A stretch of 64,000 nt of DNA from assembly GCA_050084515.1 (NCBI GenBank), contig CM114272.1, forward strand, positions 38,688,001 to 38,752,000, in the 5' to 3' direction. The position numbers were made by a program, and so were the translations under genes. This document shows, piece after piece, positions 1-9,912 of this stretch; positions within the stretch are counted from its first letter, which is position 1, and each line of letters begins with the position of its first letter. The stretch is from Blasia pusilla (lineage: Eukaryota; Marchantiophyta; Marchantiopsida; Blasiales). The notes under the pieces are model-generated. The model was not told where the DNA came from and searched no databases. It saw nothing but the letters and a program-made list of their open reading frames with translations.

Positions 1-1870
1 TACTTCTGGAAGAGATTTAGTATGATTGTCGAATTGGCGCTTCCAATGTTTGTTGATGTAGTCGATTTCCTCGTTCATCTGCTCTTCGAAGTTCTTGCTT
101 GCTTCGTCGACCAGTTCTTTGACATCGCCGGGTCCATCGGGCCGTTGAGTAGCCATTTGTGCCTCCAAAGGCTGCGATCCTCCCGGTAGCCTCCGCCCCT
201 TTGTGCCAATAAGTCTTTGTTCGCTTCTTGATGTTCTTGAAGCGGCCGAAGACTCGGCATCTTTGGATCGACAACTTCTTGAATTCGGTTTGAACTCAGT
301 ATCGATGTCGATACTTGTCAATGAGGTCGAAGCCTCCTTGATCTGCGAAACTAAGCGATCCGCCCCACATTCGAGGTTAAGCGCCAAACTTTCCCATTGG
401 CGTGCGTTAGGTGCCGTCGACTTTGGACCAAGTCGCTCGAGTTTTCGCGGCGTGGTGCGTTTCTTGAGTTCTTGGTTTTGTATTTGCAGATTCGTTTACG
501 CTACTCGACGACAGTGCTTAGTGGTCGACGAAGCTTGGGCTCTGCAGTTGAGGTCGTGCAAGCCTTCTAAATAATCGCCCACGGACGCCTTATCCTCGAG
601 TTGAAGAACCGGCGGAGTTGGTTCATGACGGAAGGCGCCAATTGCAAGAACCACATCATATAAATGCGCCGTCTGCGACATGAGACAAAGCGTAGGTTGA
701 TGATCCCTTGCCCATGGGGTCTCGTCGGAATCCTCTGCATGAGGTTTTGGGTCGGGGTGATTCAAAATTGACCCGGCCTCGCTTTGGCGAGGCATTTCGT
801 TGATAACCGTCTTTCTTCAAAGCCGAAGTGTGCGGATGTTCTTTGAGGTGCTTCGGAGGGAGTGGTGACTTTGCGGCTACCCTGGTACTAGTTGCGCCTT
901 TCCGTGGTAGTCGGACGGGGTCACGCCGCGACGATCTAACGCCTCCTTTGCGGTCAATTCCTACTTGTGAATATAAAGGTGAATCAAGAAAGGAGAGAGG
1001 AAGGACTTCGTGCTTGGATGAAGCACGTCCACCATTCCTAAATGCGTGCCCGTCCACAAAAGGAGCAAAGTCGACTCTGGGGCTTGAGGGTCGAGGTGTT
1101 GATTCGGATGATGTAGCACATCTTCAAGATTTTGTTCGTCGGATAGTAAGAACGCGAGGATAAAACAGGTCATCGGATGTTTGCAAAAGCCCGACCAAAG
1201 ACGGGCGGAGAGAGTGACAAAGCCTTGTAGCCGTTCCTGCCCAGGCGCTCAGACGTGACACACCCGAGTGCACAAAAATTCTTCATGTTTGACGAGCAAC
1301 TCCGTGTCATACTCGTACTCTGGCGCATCCGGGAGCAGATAAGTTGCTCTCCAGTCGTCTGCCGTCCAATGTTGGTGAGCTCGATCATCAAGACCCTTCT
1401 TTCAAATTTGGCGTGCAGACGCGCGGCGGCTTCGCCAGGAGTTCTCCTGATGTTAGAGTCGATTGGCTTGAAAGAAAGTTGCCAACGATCGCTCCTCGTA
1501 ACCCGATCGACTCGGTGACAACTTGGTATGTCGGCATCGCCGCGCCGCGAGAATGGGTGTGGCGTCTTCGCGAGGCATGTTGCTAGGTCGATCTCGATGG
1601 ACACCGCGCTTTGGCCTGCTATGCAACTTTGTGGTGATCCCGTCCATGAAAATACCCGCTTGGGTACGCCAGACTGCTCTTATAGTCCGCTCCCCCCCAA
1701 TCCGTTCTTGGTCGTGGCGCGGGGTCAGAATAAGAAAGTGGGCGCCAGCGGCCGCCACGCTTCCCCTTCCTATCTTCTGCCCCGCTTCACGAAGCATGGT
1801 CGCATCTGGAACTTCGGTGCTTCGCTACTTCGCAAAGCACGGGGCGTTCGCCTACCCCCTTCCTCATGTT
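1..1870 (-). other. 3' internal region of gypsy element, no intact gene
   Basis: This stretch lies between the integrase C-terminus and the expected 3' LTR beyond the window edge. Only short open frames in conflicting phases are seen. Bases 1 to about 170 repeat the segment at 7385-7570 with small changes, so they are the 3' internal ORF of the same family. I recognise no further domain. Confidence 0.6.
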
Positions 1871-3070
1871 TCAGTCATCCTCAGGTTCGGGCTCATAATA
1901 CCGGCGCACATGCATTCCATTGACTCGCGTGGGCAGGGATTCTCCCTGTAAGGTTTCTAATTGGAGGGATCCATTATCATAGATGGCCAATACCCGGTAG
2001 GGTCCCATCCAATTTAATTTTAATTTTCCGGGGAACTTTAGTCGCCGGTTATCATACAATAGCACTAAGTCGCCAACATTGATAGATTGTGGCCAGAGAT
2101 GTCGATCGTAACGTTTCTTACGTTCTTTTTGCACTTGGGCTGTCCGTTGTAACGTGAGCATGCGTGCTTCTTCCAACTCCACTAGAGTCTCATTCTGTGT
2201 TCGATAACCGTCCCAGACTTCCGTTCTTGTGCCCTTCAATACCCGATAAGTGGGCAACGCCCATTGAATAGGTGTTAAGGGATGTACGCCATACGTCAGG
2301 AAGAACGGGGTGTAGTTTGTCGTCACCTTCTCAGCTATTCGGTATGCCCATAATGCTGGGGCAATTTTTGTGTCCCAATCATAGGAATAGGTTACCGTTA
2401 ATCGATTCAATATTCGGCAAATGAGGCCGTTCGATTTTTCCGTCAACCCTTTGGCTTTAGGGTTGTAGGGAGTGGTTTTCGATGCTTAATGAGAAAGTGG
2501 GAAGTGAGAGACTCAATAGTGCGGTTCGGAAGTCGTCCCCGGTCACCGACTAGTTCCAACGGATGACCATAACGCGTGATAATCATCTCGTATAGAAACT
2601 TAGCCCTTGTTTGATGTCATCTTTCCGTGGCTCTTGCTTCAACCATCTTAGTACAATAGTCCGTGGCGATAAGAATATACTTCCGTCGGGTTTGGCGAGT
2701 GGCCGGGAGATAGGGCCTCACGAAGTCAATGCCCCATTTTTCAAAAGGAGCTAGGGGCATGATGGGGACCAAAGGCCACCGTGTAGTTGCCGTGGGTCGA
2801 CCTGCCCTTTGTGGGCATCACAACTCGAATAAAATTACCTACGTCTTTGTACATAGTCGGCCACCAATATCGTATGCGGCCAAAATTTTCTTCACGATAT
2901 TTTTACCGCATAGTGTCCACCGGAATCAGCCATATGCGAGCTCGATGACTGGGAACCTCTTGACTTCAAGCATCTTGATGCTCTTCATCAAGACACCTAA
3001 TTTGAATAAGACCCTTGTGAGCTCATAAGGGCCTATCCGATGTAAAAAACTGCGCGTTCTTCGGCTGTCA
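1871..3070 (-). pseudogene. gypsy integrase (degenerate)
   Basis: The C-terminal 190 residues are open (2446-1871) and carry the usual gypsy integrase tail: WAYR, then a TPFFLTYG segment, a GDLVLL segment and a KLNWMGPYRV segment, ending in acidic residues. Upstream, in broken frames, are the catalytic core landmarks WGIDFV, ATDYC and GDRG, and an E just before SNG. Frameshifts separate these blocks, so no functional integrase is encoded. In an intact element it would insert reverse-transcribed DNA into the genome. Confidence 0.85.
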
Positions 3071-4005
3071 TCGGGCGGAAGTCGCAGAGTCATTAAAACG
3101 AGAATATCCCGCATACAACGACCGGCTCAACCGTTCCTCATTTATGCGGAACAGATCTTCATCGGGAAAGGTATCATCGGCCAGATTGGGTGAGGTCGCG
3201 TTTGTCATCCTCAAGGGAAAGAAAATCGGCATTAGTATGCACCTTGCCGCACGGGTCACCACATCGAATGTGAATTCTTGTAGCAACAAGATCCACCGTG
3301 CAATGCGTCCCTGACAGTCGGCTTTCACCATTAGGGTGAAAGTGCAAAATGATCCATATGAAAGACAAATTCGTACCCTAATAAATAGTGTCGGAACTTT
3401 TTACACGAGAAGACCATGCCTAACGCCTCTCGTTCGGTGGTTGTATATTTCTGCTCTGCCGCCGATAGTTGTCGGCCGGCGTAGTAAATTGGAAAATGAT
3501 GTTTGTGCTCATCCAATTGGTTGAGCACTACTCCAATGGCAAATGAGGACGTGTCTACATACACGTGGAAGGGTTTGGTCCAATCGGGGGACCAAAGTAC
3601 AGGAGCCTTTTGCAATGCATCTTTTAAGGTGTCGAATGCCACTTGGCACGCTGGTGTCCACTCCCATTCGGTGGTCTTCTTAAGTAATGCAGTAAGAGCG
3701 CTTGCTTTTACCGCGTAATCTTTAATGAACCGTCGATAATACCCGACATGGCCCAAGAATCCTCTCAATTCCCGGAGATTAGTGGGTGGTTCCAATGCAA
3801 CGATAATATCCACCTTGGCCTTGTCGACCTCAATTCCTTGCGCCGACACTCGGTGTATTAGCAGAATTCCTTGTTTTATAGCGATATAGGATTTGTTCGG
3901 ATGAAGGGACAAATGCACTTGGAATGCTCTGGGCATTCCACGGCCGTGTGGCCGCCCTTCTTGCAGTTCCCGCATAAGGGATTGAGTCGCTTCGAGTTTG
4001 GGCAA
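3071..4005 (-). pseudogene. gypsy reverse transcriptase C-terminus and RNase H
   Basis: From about 3850 to 3331 the frame shows the RT thumb and connection landmarks (RELRGFLGHVGYYRRF, then a WTPACQVAFDTLK segment) and the RNase H start (FHVYVDTSSFAIG, then YYAGRQLSAAEQKYTTTERE). The expected RNase H D is present (VDTSS) and the TERE acidic residue is kept. The N-terminal half of the RT, including YxDD, and the protease are missing. The frame runs from the gag zinc-knuckle region (read out of frame) straight into the RT thumb, which indicates an internal deletion of roughly one kilobase. Confidence 0.85.
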
Positions 4006-4013
4006 TTATTGGC

Positions 4014-5488
4014 TCAGTGGTCTGCTGCGCCACAGTTATAACAACAATTTCTCTTGATGGGTGGCGTGAAGGCCGCCGCACCCATAATCTGTCTCAGGGG
4101 TCTCTGTTCCCCATATTCCGGAGGTTCATACCGCGTGATCCAGCTTCTTCTAGGGTTTGGGGGTGGCACCGCTTGCACGGCATAGCACCCTTCCCACTGG
4201 TCTGGTTCATACCATCCTTCTTCAATAGGGGCCTCTTCCTGGACCCACCGCAGATCCACTGAAAGCGGGGCATTCTTGTCAAGTATGCCCCTGGGTTCCA
4301 CAACTACTACACCAAACGTTGGGCCTCATCAGCCGGGTCGTCTTCAGGGGTCCTTCGGGCGCGGATGTACCTTCAACTCAGACCATTTGTTTACGAAGTT
4401 CCTCCATGGCCGATTTTGCTGGCCTTCCTTGCCGTCCCTCTTACGGACTTTCCGACCGGCGAGGATGACGCTTGGTACTTGGTCGGGTTTTAGTCTGGTG
4501 CTTGGGGAGCGATGACGCTTTGCTCTTCCCTTTCCTTTTAGCTTTTACCTCGCTGCCGAGTCCGGGACTCGGACGAATCCTCGTAGAGGATTCCGTGTCG
4601 GTGGAGGACGCTTCGTCTTCGGACGAAGCACTAGTCTGCGATGCCCCTCTTCGTTGGTGACGCCGTCTTCGTGTTCGGCGGGACTTTTCTGAAGCTTCGT
4701 ACGCCTCAACAGAGGCTATGACTGCCTCCAGGGAATCCCGTTGACCTCTCCGGCAATACCTATCCATTTCTTTGGACAAGCCAGACACGAACCAATCCAC
4801 CAATTGGGAGGTAGTTGTGTGTTCTAGCTTATTCACAAGGCTCCGGAACCGTTGGGTATATTCCCGGAGAGTTTCCTTCTTTCTTCGCTTCAGGTCGCGA
4901 AGCTTTGTAAGAAGTCTGTCCTCGAACTCCAAGTCGTGGAACTCATGTAGGAAGGATTCCACGACCCTTTTCCAGGTCTCCGTGACCTCTGCTCCGAGAC
5001 CTTCATACCACTGGCTGGCTCGCTTCTTGAGCAGGCCCGGGAAGACTCGTAACAAATCCTCCTCTCGCCCCTTCCCGTTGGCTTTTTGCGACATGGGTGA
5101 ATTCAAGAATAAAGTTATCCACATCGTCTCGTCGGCCTCCAGCAAAGGGGGTACCTTAGCAGAGTTTTTCTAGTGTTGGCCATGGGCAGCGCTTTGCTCT
5201 CTATTTGGTCATCGGGCTTGATGCTCGAGAGGGAGGAGGTAAAGGTGCCGCCCAAGGTGCTCTGATCGGCTCCTTGCCCCCTGACTCCCCAAAGGGGTCC
5301 TAGGATGACTCTTCGTCCAACTGCGAATTGGCAGGGGACGTAGTGGGAAATTTGTCCCTTTCTTTCTTCTTGGTCTTCGTCTTTGGACGAGGACGGAGAC
5401 TCGGAGACGAACCAGGGGGTCTCCAAGCCGGTTGTTGTTCCTGCTGCCTACTGCGCTGCTCTCGCGAAGAGGGCTGAGAGCCCTCCAT
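4014..5488 (-). pseudogene. gypsy Gag
   Basis: Starts at ATG 5488 with a Q/R/S/K-rich N-terminus. The capsid-like Retrotrans_gag block lies at 5145-4650 (FPGLLKKRASQWYEGL, then W..V..SFLHEF and LRDLKRRKKETLREYTQRFR). An R/S/E-rich tail and a broken CCHC zinc knuckle follow (CCYNCGAADH near 4020, and C..C....H....C remnants near 3960 in another frame). The frame breaks near 5140 and 4440. Gag forms the intracellular particle in such elements; this copy is dead. Confidence 0.8.
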
Positions 5489-5918
5489 AAGTCCCTTGGG
5501 GGATTTGGAAACTCGCGATCACCCCCACGGTGGCGATAGGGTAAGGGTCCATGGATGGAGGTTAACTAGTGATTCTTTTTACATCTACCGGAGGATGCCT
5601 GGTGCTCCTATGCTTCCTGCCAGGTTTTCCTCCCATAGACAGAAGTACCGGGTTTTCACCAAGTACCACTATCGTCCATGGGCGAAGCACCGTTCGGCGA
5701 CCGGTTCTTTGACCATTCTATTTAGTTGGCCTATCTTCTTTAGCACCAATGCAGCAACTGTATTGTTATCTTCAAGCATACATTGTCTTACAGGGGTCGC
5801 TAGAGCTAGCCGATGGTCTTTAGTAAGAATTAGAATGTGGGTTGTCTAGGAGCGAAGCTTCTTTCTCCGTTCCCTGCTTCCCCATGGGTCTTTCTCTCCC
5901 TTCTCAGCCAAGGATATG
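5489..5918 (-). other. gypsy untranslated leader
   Basis: Leader between the primer-binding site and the Gag start. I see no gene or strong secondary structure in it. Confidence 0.6.
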
Positions 5919-5937
5919 ATCCCCGGCAGCGGCGCCA
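5919..5937 (-). other. primer-binding site, tRNA-Asp type
   Basis: The minus strand reads TGGCGCCGCTGCCGGGGAT, complementary to the 3' end of plant tRNA-Asp apart from about one base. It lies 17 bases inside the LTR end at 5955 and fixes the orientation of the element. Confidence 0.85.
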
Positions 5938-5954
5938 AAAAGTCTTCGACTATA

Positions 5955-7122
5955 TGTAATATCTAAGTGTTTCTTATTTACAATTAATTGTAGAGCTCGA
6001 TCCCCAAGAGGATCATTGTTGGATGAAAAGAGAGTATAAGGTGATGATTATGTTGTAAAAGTGTAATTGATTATGTAATTCAATTATAGTATTCCAGTAT
6101 CAGCTTCCGATCCTTCTTAGTACCTATATTTTCTTCTTCAATTCTCTCGAGTGGAGTTTAAAGGACGCTCAGGCAATTTGTTCTCTCATCATCTCGGAAC
6201 CTCACAGAGACCTCAAGAATAAAGCTGGCTTCTCCTACTTTCGGAACTCAATCCGTCGGGGTAGGTTACTCTCTGTCAAACAGATTTCATACAACTTTAT
6301 ATTGATTATTCCATTGATGAGAAAGGTTCGCCTGATTCACTCTGCACTCGGCAGACCCAAAAAGAATGTTCAGACATAAGCATCGCACATCAGAATGAAT
6401 GAATGAATGCTTTACTACTCCATCAAGAATTGGAAGACTTCAAAGTATCTACAAGCTCGAGAGGGTACAACTCTCTTGCTCGGACCATTCCTACAGCATA
6501 AGGACGTCATGAGCGAATGATGCTAATAGCTTCTGTCCTGTTTCTTAAATATTCTCGAGAGTAGGATCGTTTCTATGATCCGAAGCGTTCTTGATGAAGT
6601 TGGTGTCTCTTCAATATCTGTAACTACCTAGATCTATGGTTCTCTTAGCTTTTCCTACGATCCCTATGAATCCGCGGTACAAAACTGTCCTAACTACCAA
6701 TTTGATACAAAGGGTCACGCCTTTTCCTAGTCTAATTGTTTAAACTATGTGTCGGTTCAAATCTCAATCATGCTGAGCTTCGCTGCGCTAAATTTCCGGA
6801 GGACGAAATTCTTTCTTCTTCTTCGTGCTTCGTGCTTCGCTCTTCGTGCTTCGTTCAAGAGCGAGGTACTTCGTATATAGAGCTTTGTTAGACTTTGTTA
6901 AACTCTATTAAGCTTCGCTGAGCTTTTATACTTCTTTACAGCTTTTGATTCTCCTCTAAAGCAAATCCTTGATCTTTATCTCTCTGCCTTGTCTTCGGAG
7001 CTTGGTGATTCACTTATTCTTCTTCATAATAATAGATAATCATAATCAAAATCATAATATACAAGAGTCTTCGTTGAATAAAAAGATATATTCTTCAAGA
7101 TTACAAAATTGTGGGTATCACA
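5955..7122 (-). repeat. gypsy LTR, 1168 bp
   Basis: On the minus strand it starts TGTGATACCC at 7122 and ends ATTACA at 5955. A polypurine tract is immediately outside on one side and a primer site on the other, so both boundaries are supported. The same termini define the solo LTR at 28825-30128. The interior carries many GAAGC/CGAAGC-type short repeats. Confidence 0.85.
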
Positions 7123-7124
7123 TA

Positions 7125-7138
7125 CCCCCTCCCTCAAA
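7125..7138 (-). other. polypurine tract
   Basis: The minus strand reads TTTGAGGGAGGGGG followed by TA and the LTR start. It primes plus-strand DNA synthesis and marks the sequence to its right as the 3' end of a gypsy unit. Confidence 0.75.
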
Positions 7139-7161
7139 TGTGAGCCGCCCCGGCGAACACT

Positions 7162-7569
7162 TCATGATGTATCTGCTATCTCCATAAATGTGTCGTCTAA
7201 ATTATCAAATTCAGGGGTAGGCACCAAACGGCCATGAATCGTAGAAGGTTTGTTGATAATGTTAGGGGTATGATTGCGCATTCTTTCTCGCGATATGTTA
7301 ACAACTAAGTGACTCCCGAGGACTTCATTCTGGACTAAGACATTAGATGGAGTGAATGGTGGTAATTCTTCAAGAGTAATGGAAAGAGTGGGTACTACTT
7401 CTGGAAGAGATTTAGTATGATTGTCGAATTGGCGCTTCCAATGTTTGTTGATGTAGTCGATTTCCTCGTTCATCTGCTCTTCGAAGTTCTTGCTTGCTTC
7501 GTCGACCAGTTCTTTGACATTGTCCGGGTCCATCTGGGCTTCGTTGAGTAGCTTCAGCTGTGCCTCCAA
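7162..7569 (-). pseudogene. gypsy 3'-region ORF fragment
   Basis: Open frame of about 135 codons between the integrase region and the polypurine tract. It is acidic and helical in appearance (EAQLKLLNEAQMDPDNVKEL at the start), with no domain I recognise. Its first part matches 1-170, so it is a family-wide piece of 3' internal sequence. It is fused directly to a truncated LTR at 7570, which shows that the gag-pol body of this unit was deleted. Confidence 0.6.
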
Positions 7570-7625
7570 GTCTTCGTTGAATAAAAAGATATATTCTTCA
7601 AGATTACAAAATTGTGGGTATCACA
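7570..7625 (-). repeat. truncated gypsy LTR start
   Basis: 56 bases matching the first bases of the LTR at 7122-5955 (TGTGATACCC on the minus strand). The outer edge abuts MULE exon sequence at 7626; the inner edge is a deletion junction. Confidence 0.8.
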
Positions 7626-8098
7626 TTCGGCCCGAGCACAATTTCCAGGTGTTCAAGATCCAGGGTCTTGTGGATCCATGCTCAGATGGGTACAGCTTAG
7701 ATAGTTTGTGCAATTCCCCTCCGGGAATTTACATGCAAGACAGTACCCCACTTCTGGGAGGAAGGGAAAAGTCGCCAGCCCTGATGCAAACGCTCATCGA
7801 GCTCTGCTCAAGGCCGGGTGACTTGGTGTTCGACTTAGTGGGCCTTTCAGGGGCGAGTATCAGAGGCGCCTGGTAGAGTGGCAGAACATTCTCCGCCTCG
7901 AGGAAGGCAGAACTGTTTGATCTTTGCAAGGAGGCAAAGGCGAATCTGAAAGGCTCGTTGGGGCGTACAACTCTCCACCGGCCGAGAGCTCGGTTCGAGC
8001 CACCCTTGGTAGTGACTCCATCGTCACTTCCAACGATTCCCAAAATCGAGGGCAAGGCGAAAGTGATTTTGCAAGAGCTCTCGGACGATGACGAGTGA
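7626..8098 (+). pseudogene. ParB/methyltransferase-like gene, last exon (copy A1)
   Basis: Homologous to 21411-21923 and 53540-54036. It begins inside the exon (RPEHNFQVFKIQG) because the gypsy LTR replaced the first bases. It encodes the segment with methyltransferase motif I in its altered form (SRPGDLVFDLVGLSGASI) and ends at the family's acidic C-terminus and TGA at 8096-8098. A stop just after GASIRGAW and later frameshifts break it. Confidence 0.8.
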
Positions 8099-9590
8099 GT
8101 TCAAAGAACTCAACGACCGGCTTATTTGCAGCGTTTGGAGTAGGGAGTTTTTTGATAATTTGGCAAAAGATTTCATAGAATAGATCAAATGTATAGTTCC
8201 GAGCCTTTTTCGGATGATATAAAGCAGAAGATTTTTTCGATCGATGGTGGTGCTTGTAAATGTTTTCTGATCATTTTGTCTTTTCGAATGTGATCGTCTA
8301 TGTACTCCACGGTCTTCTACTTTGCAACCCGTCGGATTTCTTCTGCTTGCAATTTTCACTTTATGACCACTGCAACCCGTCGGATTTCTCCTCCTTGAAA
8401 CTTTTCGCTTTTTGACCACTCGACCCTTTTTACCACCTCCAGGCAACCTGTCTGATTCCGACAGGTTGCCTGATCGGACCCTTTCGGTCAGGCAGTCTGG
8501 CGGGCTTCTTCCCTTGGCACCTTCCCCTCAACTCGTAAAAGCGGCGAGGCTTCTTTTCTTCTCTCGAGGCGTGTTGGATTCCTTCTACCCGGCGGTTGCC
8601 ATAGTGGTATTACCAGGGGCGGAGCGTAGATATTGATCTTGGATGGGTGTCACATTGCAGAGCGTCTGGTATCTTTGTCGAGGAAGGCGTGGGACTCAAG
8701 ACAGGTTACATGGGACCGTTATGGTGTACCTAGGGGGGGCCAAGGCTCTCGAATTCGCCAACATTTTTGATCCCCGTCTACAACCGGCCAGAGGAGCCAC
8801 TTGAATCCCAAGACATTCCTTTGGTACTGTCACCGAGGAGAGTTAGGAGTAAATTTGTAGATGACGAGGCTAAAGAAATCATAGACTAGGCTCAATGTAC
8901 ATTTCCGAGGTTCCTTCGGAGGTAATAAAGGACGAGATTTTTTCAACCCATAATGGTGTTTGTAAAAGTTTTATGGAATATGTTTTGGACTTATGGATTG
9001 TGTTCTTTTAGCTACTCAGAATTACAATTCTGCAACCCGTATGATTTCGACGGGTTGGAACTTTTTGCTTTTTGCCCACTGCAACTTTTTAACCATTTCC
9101 AGGCAACCTCTCGGATTCCGACAGGTTGACTGCTTGAGTGATCGGACTCTATCCCGGTGAGACCAACTTCTGACGCATTGTGGCGGGCTTCTTGACTTTT
9201 GGCTCGTTCCCCTTCATTCGTCCAACCAGTTGTAGGCTTCTTTTCTTGTGTAAGATGTGCAAGATTCCTACTACCTATCGGATTGCCATTTCGGATTCCC
9301 AACCCATTAGATCGTCGTGGGTGCAGGGTGGAAGAAAATCACTTCTAAAAATCTTTCGTTTCTTATGGTGAGCTTTCTTACGGGTTGGAAGGGGTGCAGC
9401 TTCTCGGTTTCTGAGCCTTAGGATCTGATTTTTTCACATTTCAGAAAGTTGGTCTTGAGCAGACACCATTCGAAACCAACAGAAAGTTGGTTATGGGGCA
9501 ATTTAGGGGAGGCCATGATGCAGGCAACAATCCCTGCAAAAAGAGAGGTACCCATCCGGGTGGTCCTCCAACAAAAATACCAAGGGCTTT
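8099..9590 (+). other. MULE 3' flank with palindromes and a decayed duplicate exon
   Basis: Aligns with 21924-23400 and 54037-55440. Several palindromes of the family motif lie near 8327, 8374, 8443, 9031 and 9103. The block at 8600-8890 resembles a second, decayed terminal exon (see findings). No intact gene. Confidence 0.6.
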
Positions 9591-9912
9591 TTGTTGACCG
9601 ATACAGGGAATGTAAAGAAACTTAGGCTCACATGGACAGTGATGGAAAAATGTTTAGGGTGGTCTTATGATGTCTCCTTTTTTCTCGCCCCCAGGAAAGA
9701 GGAGGTTTTTTTAGGGTCAAATGTGGACCACTACCTACTCTCTTCTAAAGATTTCCTGAATTTGAAAGCAAACAAAAATTTCAAATATGTCAAAAATTTT
9801 TGAAGAGAGGAGGCGGATTTGGCCCTTTTTTTTGAAGAGAGACTCTCCTCTCTTCCTCTCTTCCTCTCTTCCTCTCCTCTCTTACTCTCTCCCGCCAGAA
9901 TACCAGCCCCCC
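9591..9912 (+). repeat. MULE right terminal region
   Basis: Closely matches 55441-55783 and, inverted, 58170-58510. It contains a T-rich block and a tract of CTCTTCCTCTC type repeats, then ATTCTGGC (minus strand) and a six-base G run as the terminus. The abrupt change of homology at 9912 defines the element end. Confidence 0.75.

Larger units (their letters stand above)
1..7625 (-). mobile_element. Ty3/gypsy tandem LTR array inserted in a MULE gene
   Basis: Read on the minus strand from 7625 leftwards, the order is: a truncated LTR start (7570-7625), a 3' internal segment with an ORF (7162-7569), a polypurine tract (7125-7138), a full LTR (5955-7122), a primer-binding site (5919-5937), degenerate gag (5488-4014), RNase H, integrase, and the same 3' internal segment again (1-170 matches 7385-7570). 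One LTR therefore serves as the 3' LTR of one unit and the 5' LTR of the next. At 7625/7626 the sequence passes directly from the LTR start into the last exon of the MULE methyltransferase-like gene. The far end lies outside the window. The primer site complementary to tRNA-Asp is typical of Tat/Athila-type gypsy elements; lineage assignment is tentative. Confidence 0.85.
7626..9912 (+). mobile_element. MULE copy A1, right part
   Basis: Contains the last exon of the ParB/methyltransferase-like gene, its 3' flank and the right terminus (C-rich end at 9907-9912). It is cut on the left by the gypsy array. Beyond 9912 the sequence enters exon 3 of the same gene of copy A2 on the opposite strand, so A1 appears inserted into A2. 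Confidence 0.75.

Noticed and set aside
203-1951. Plus-strand frames over the gypsy 3' region as genes
   Set aside because: They run opposite to the element, have no recognisable domain and overlap one another in several frames.
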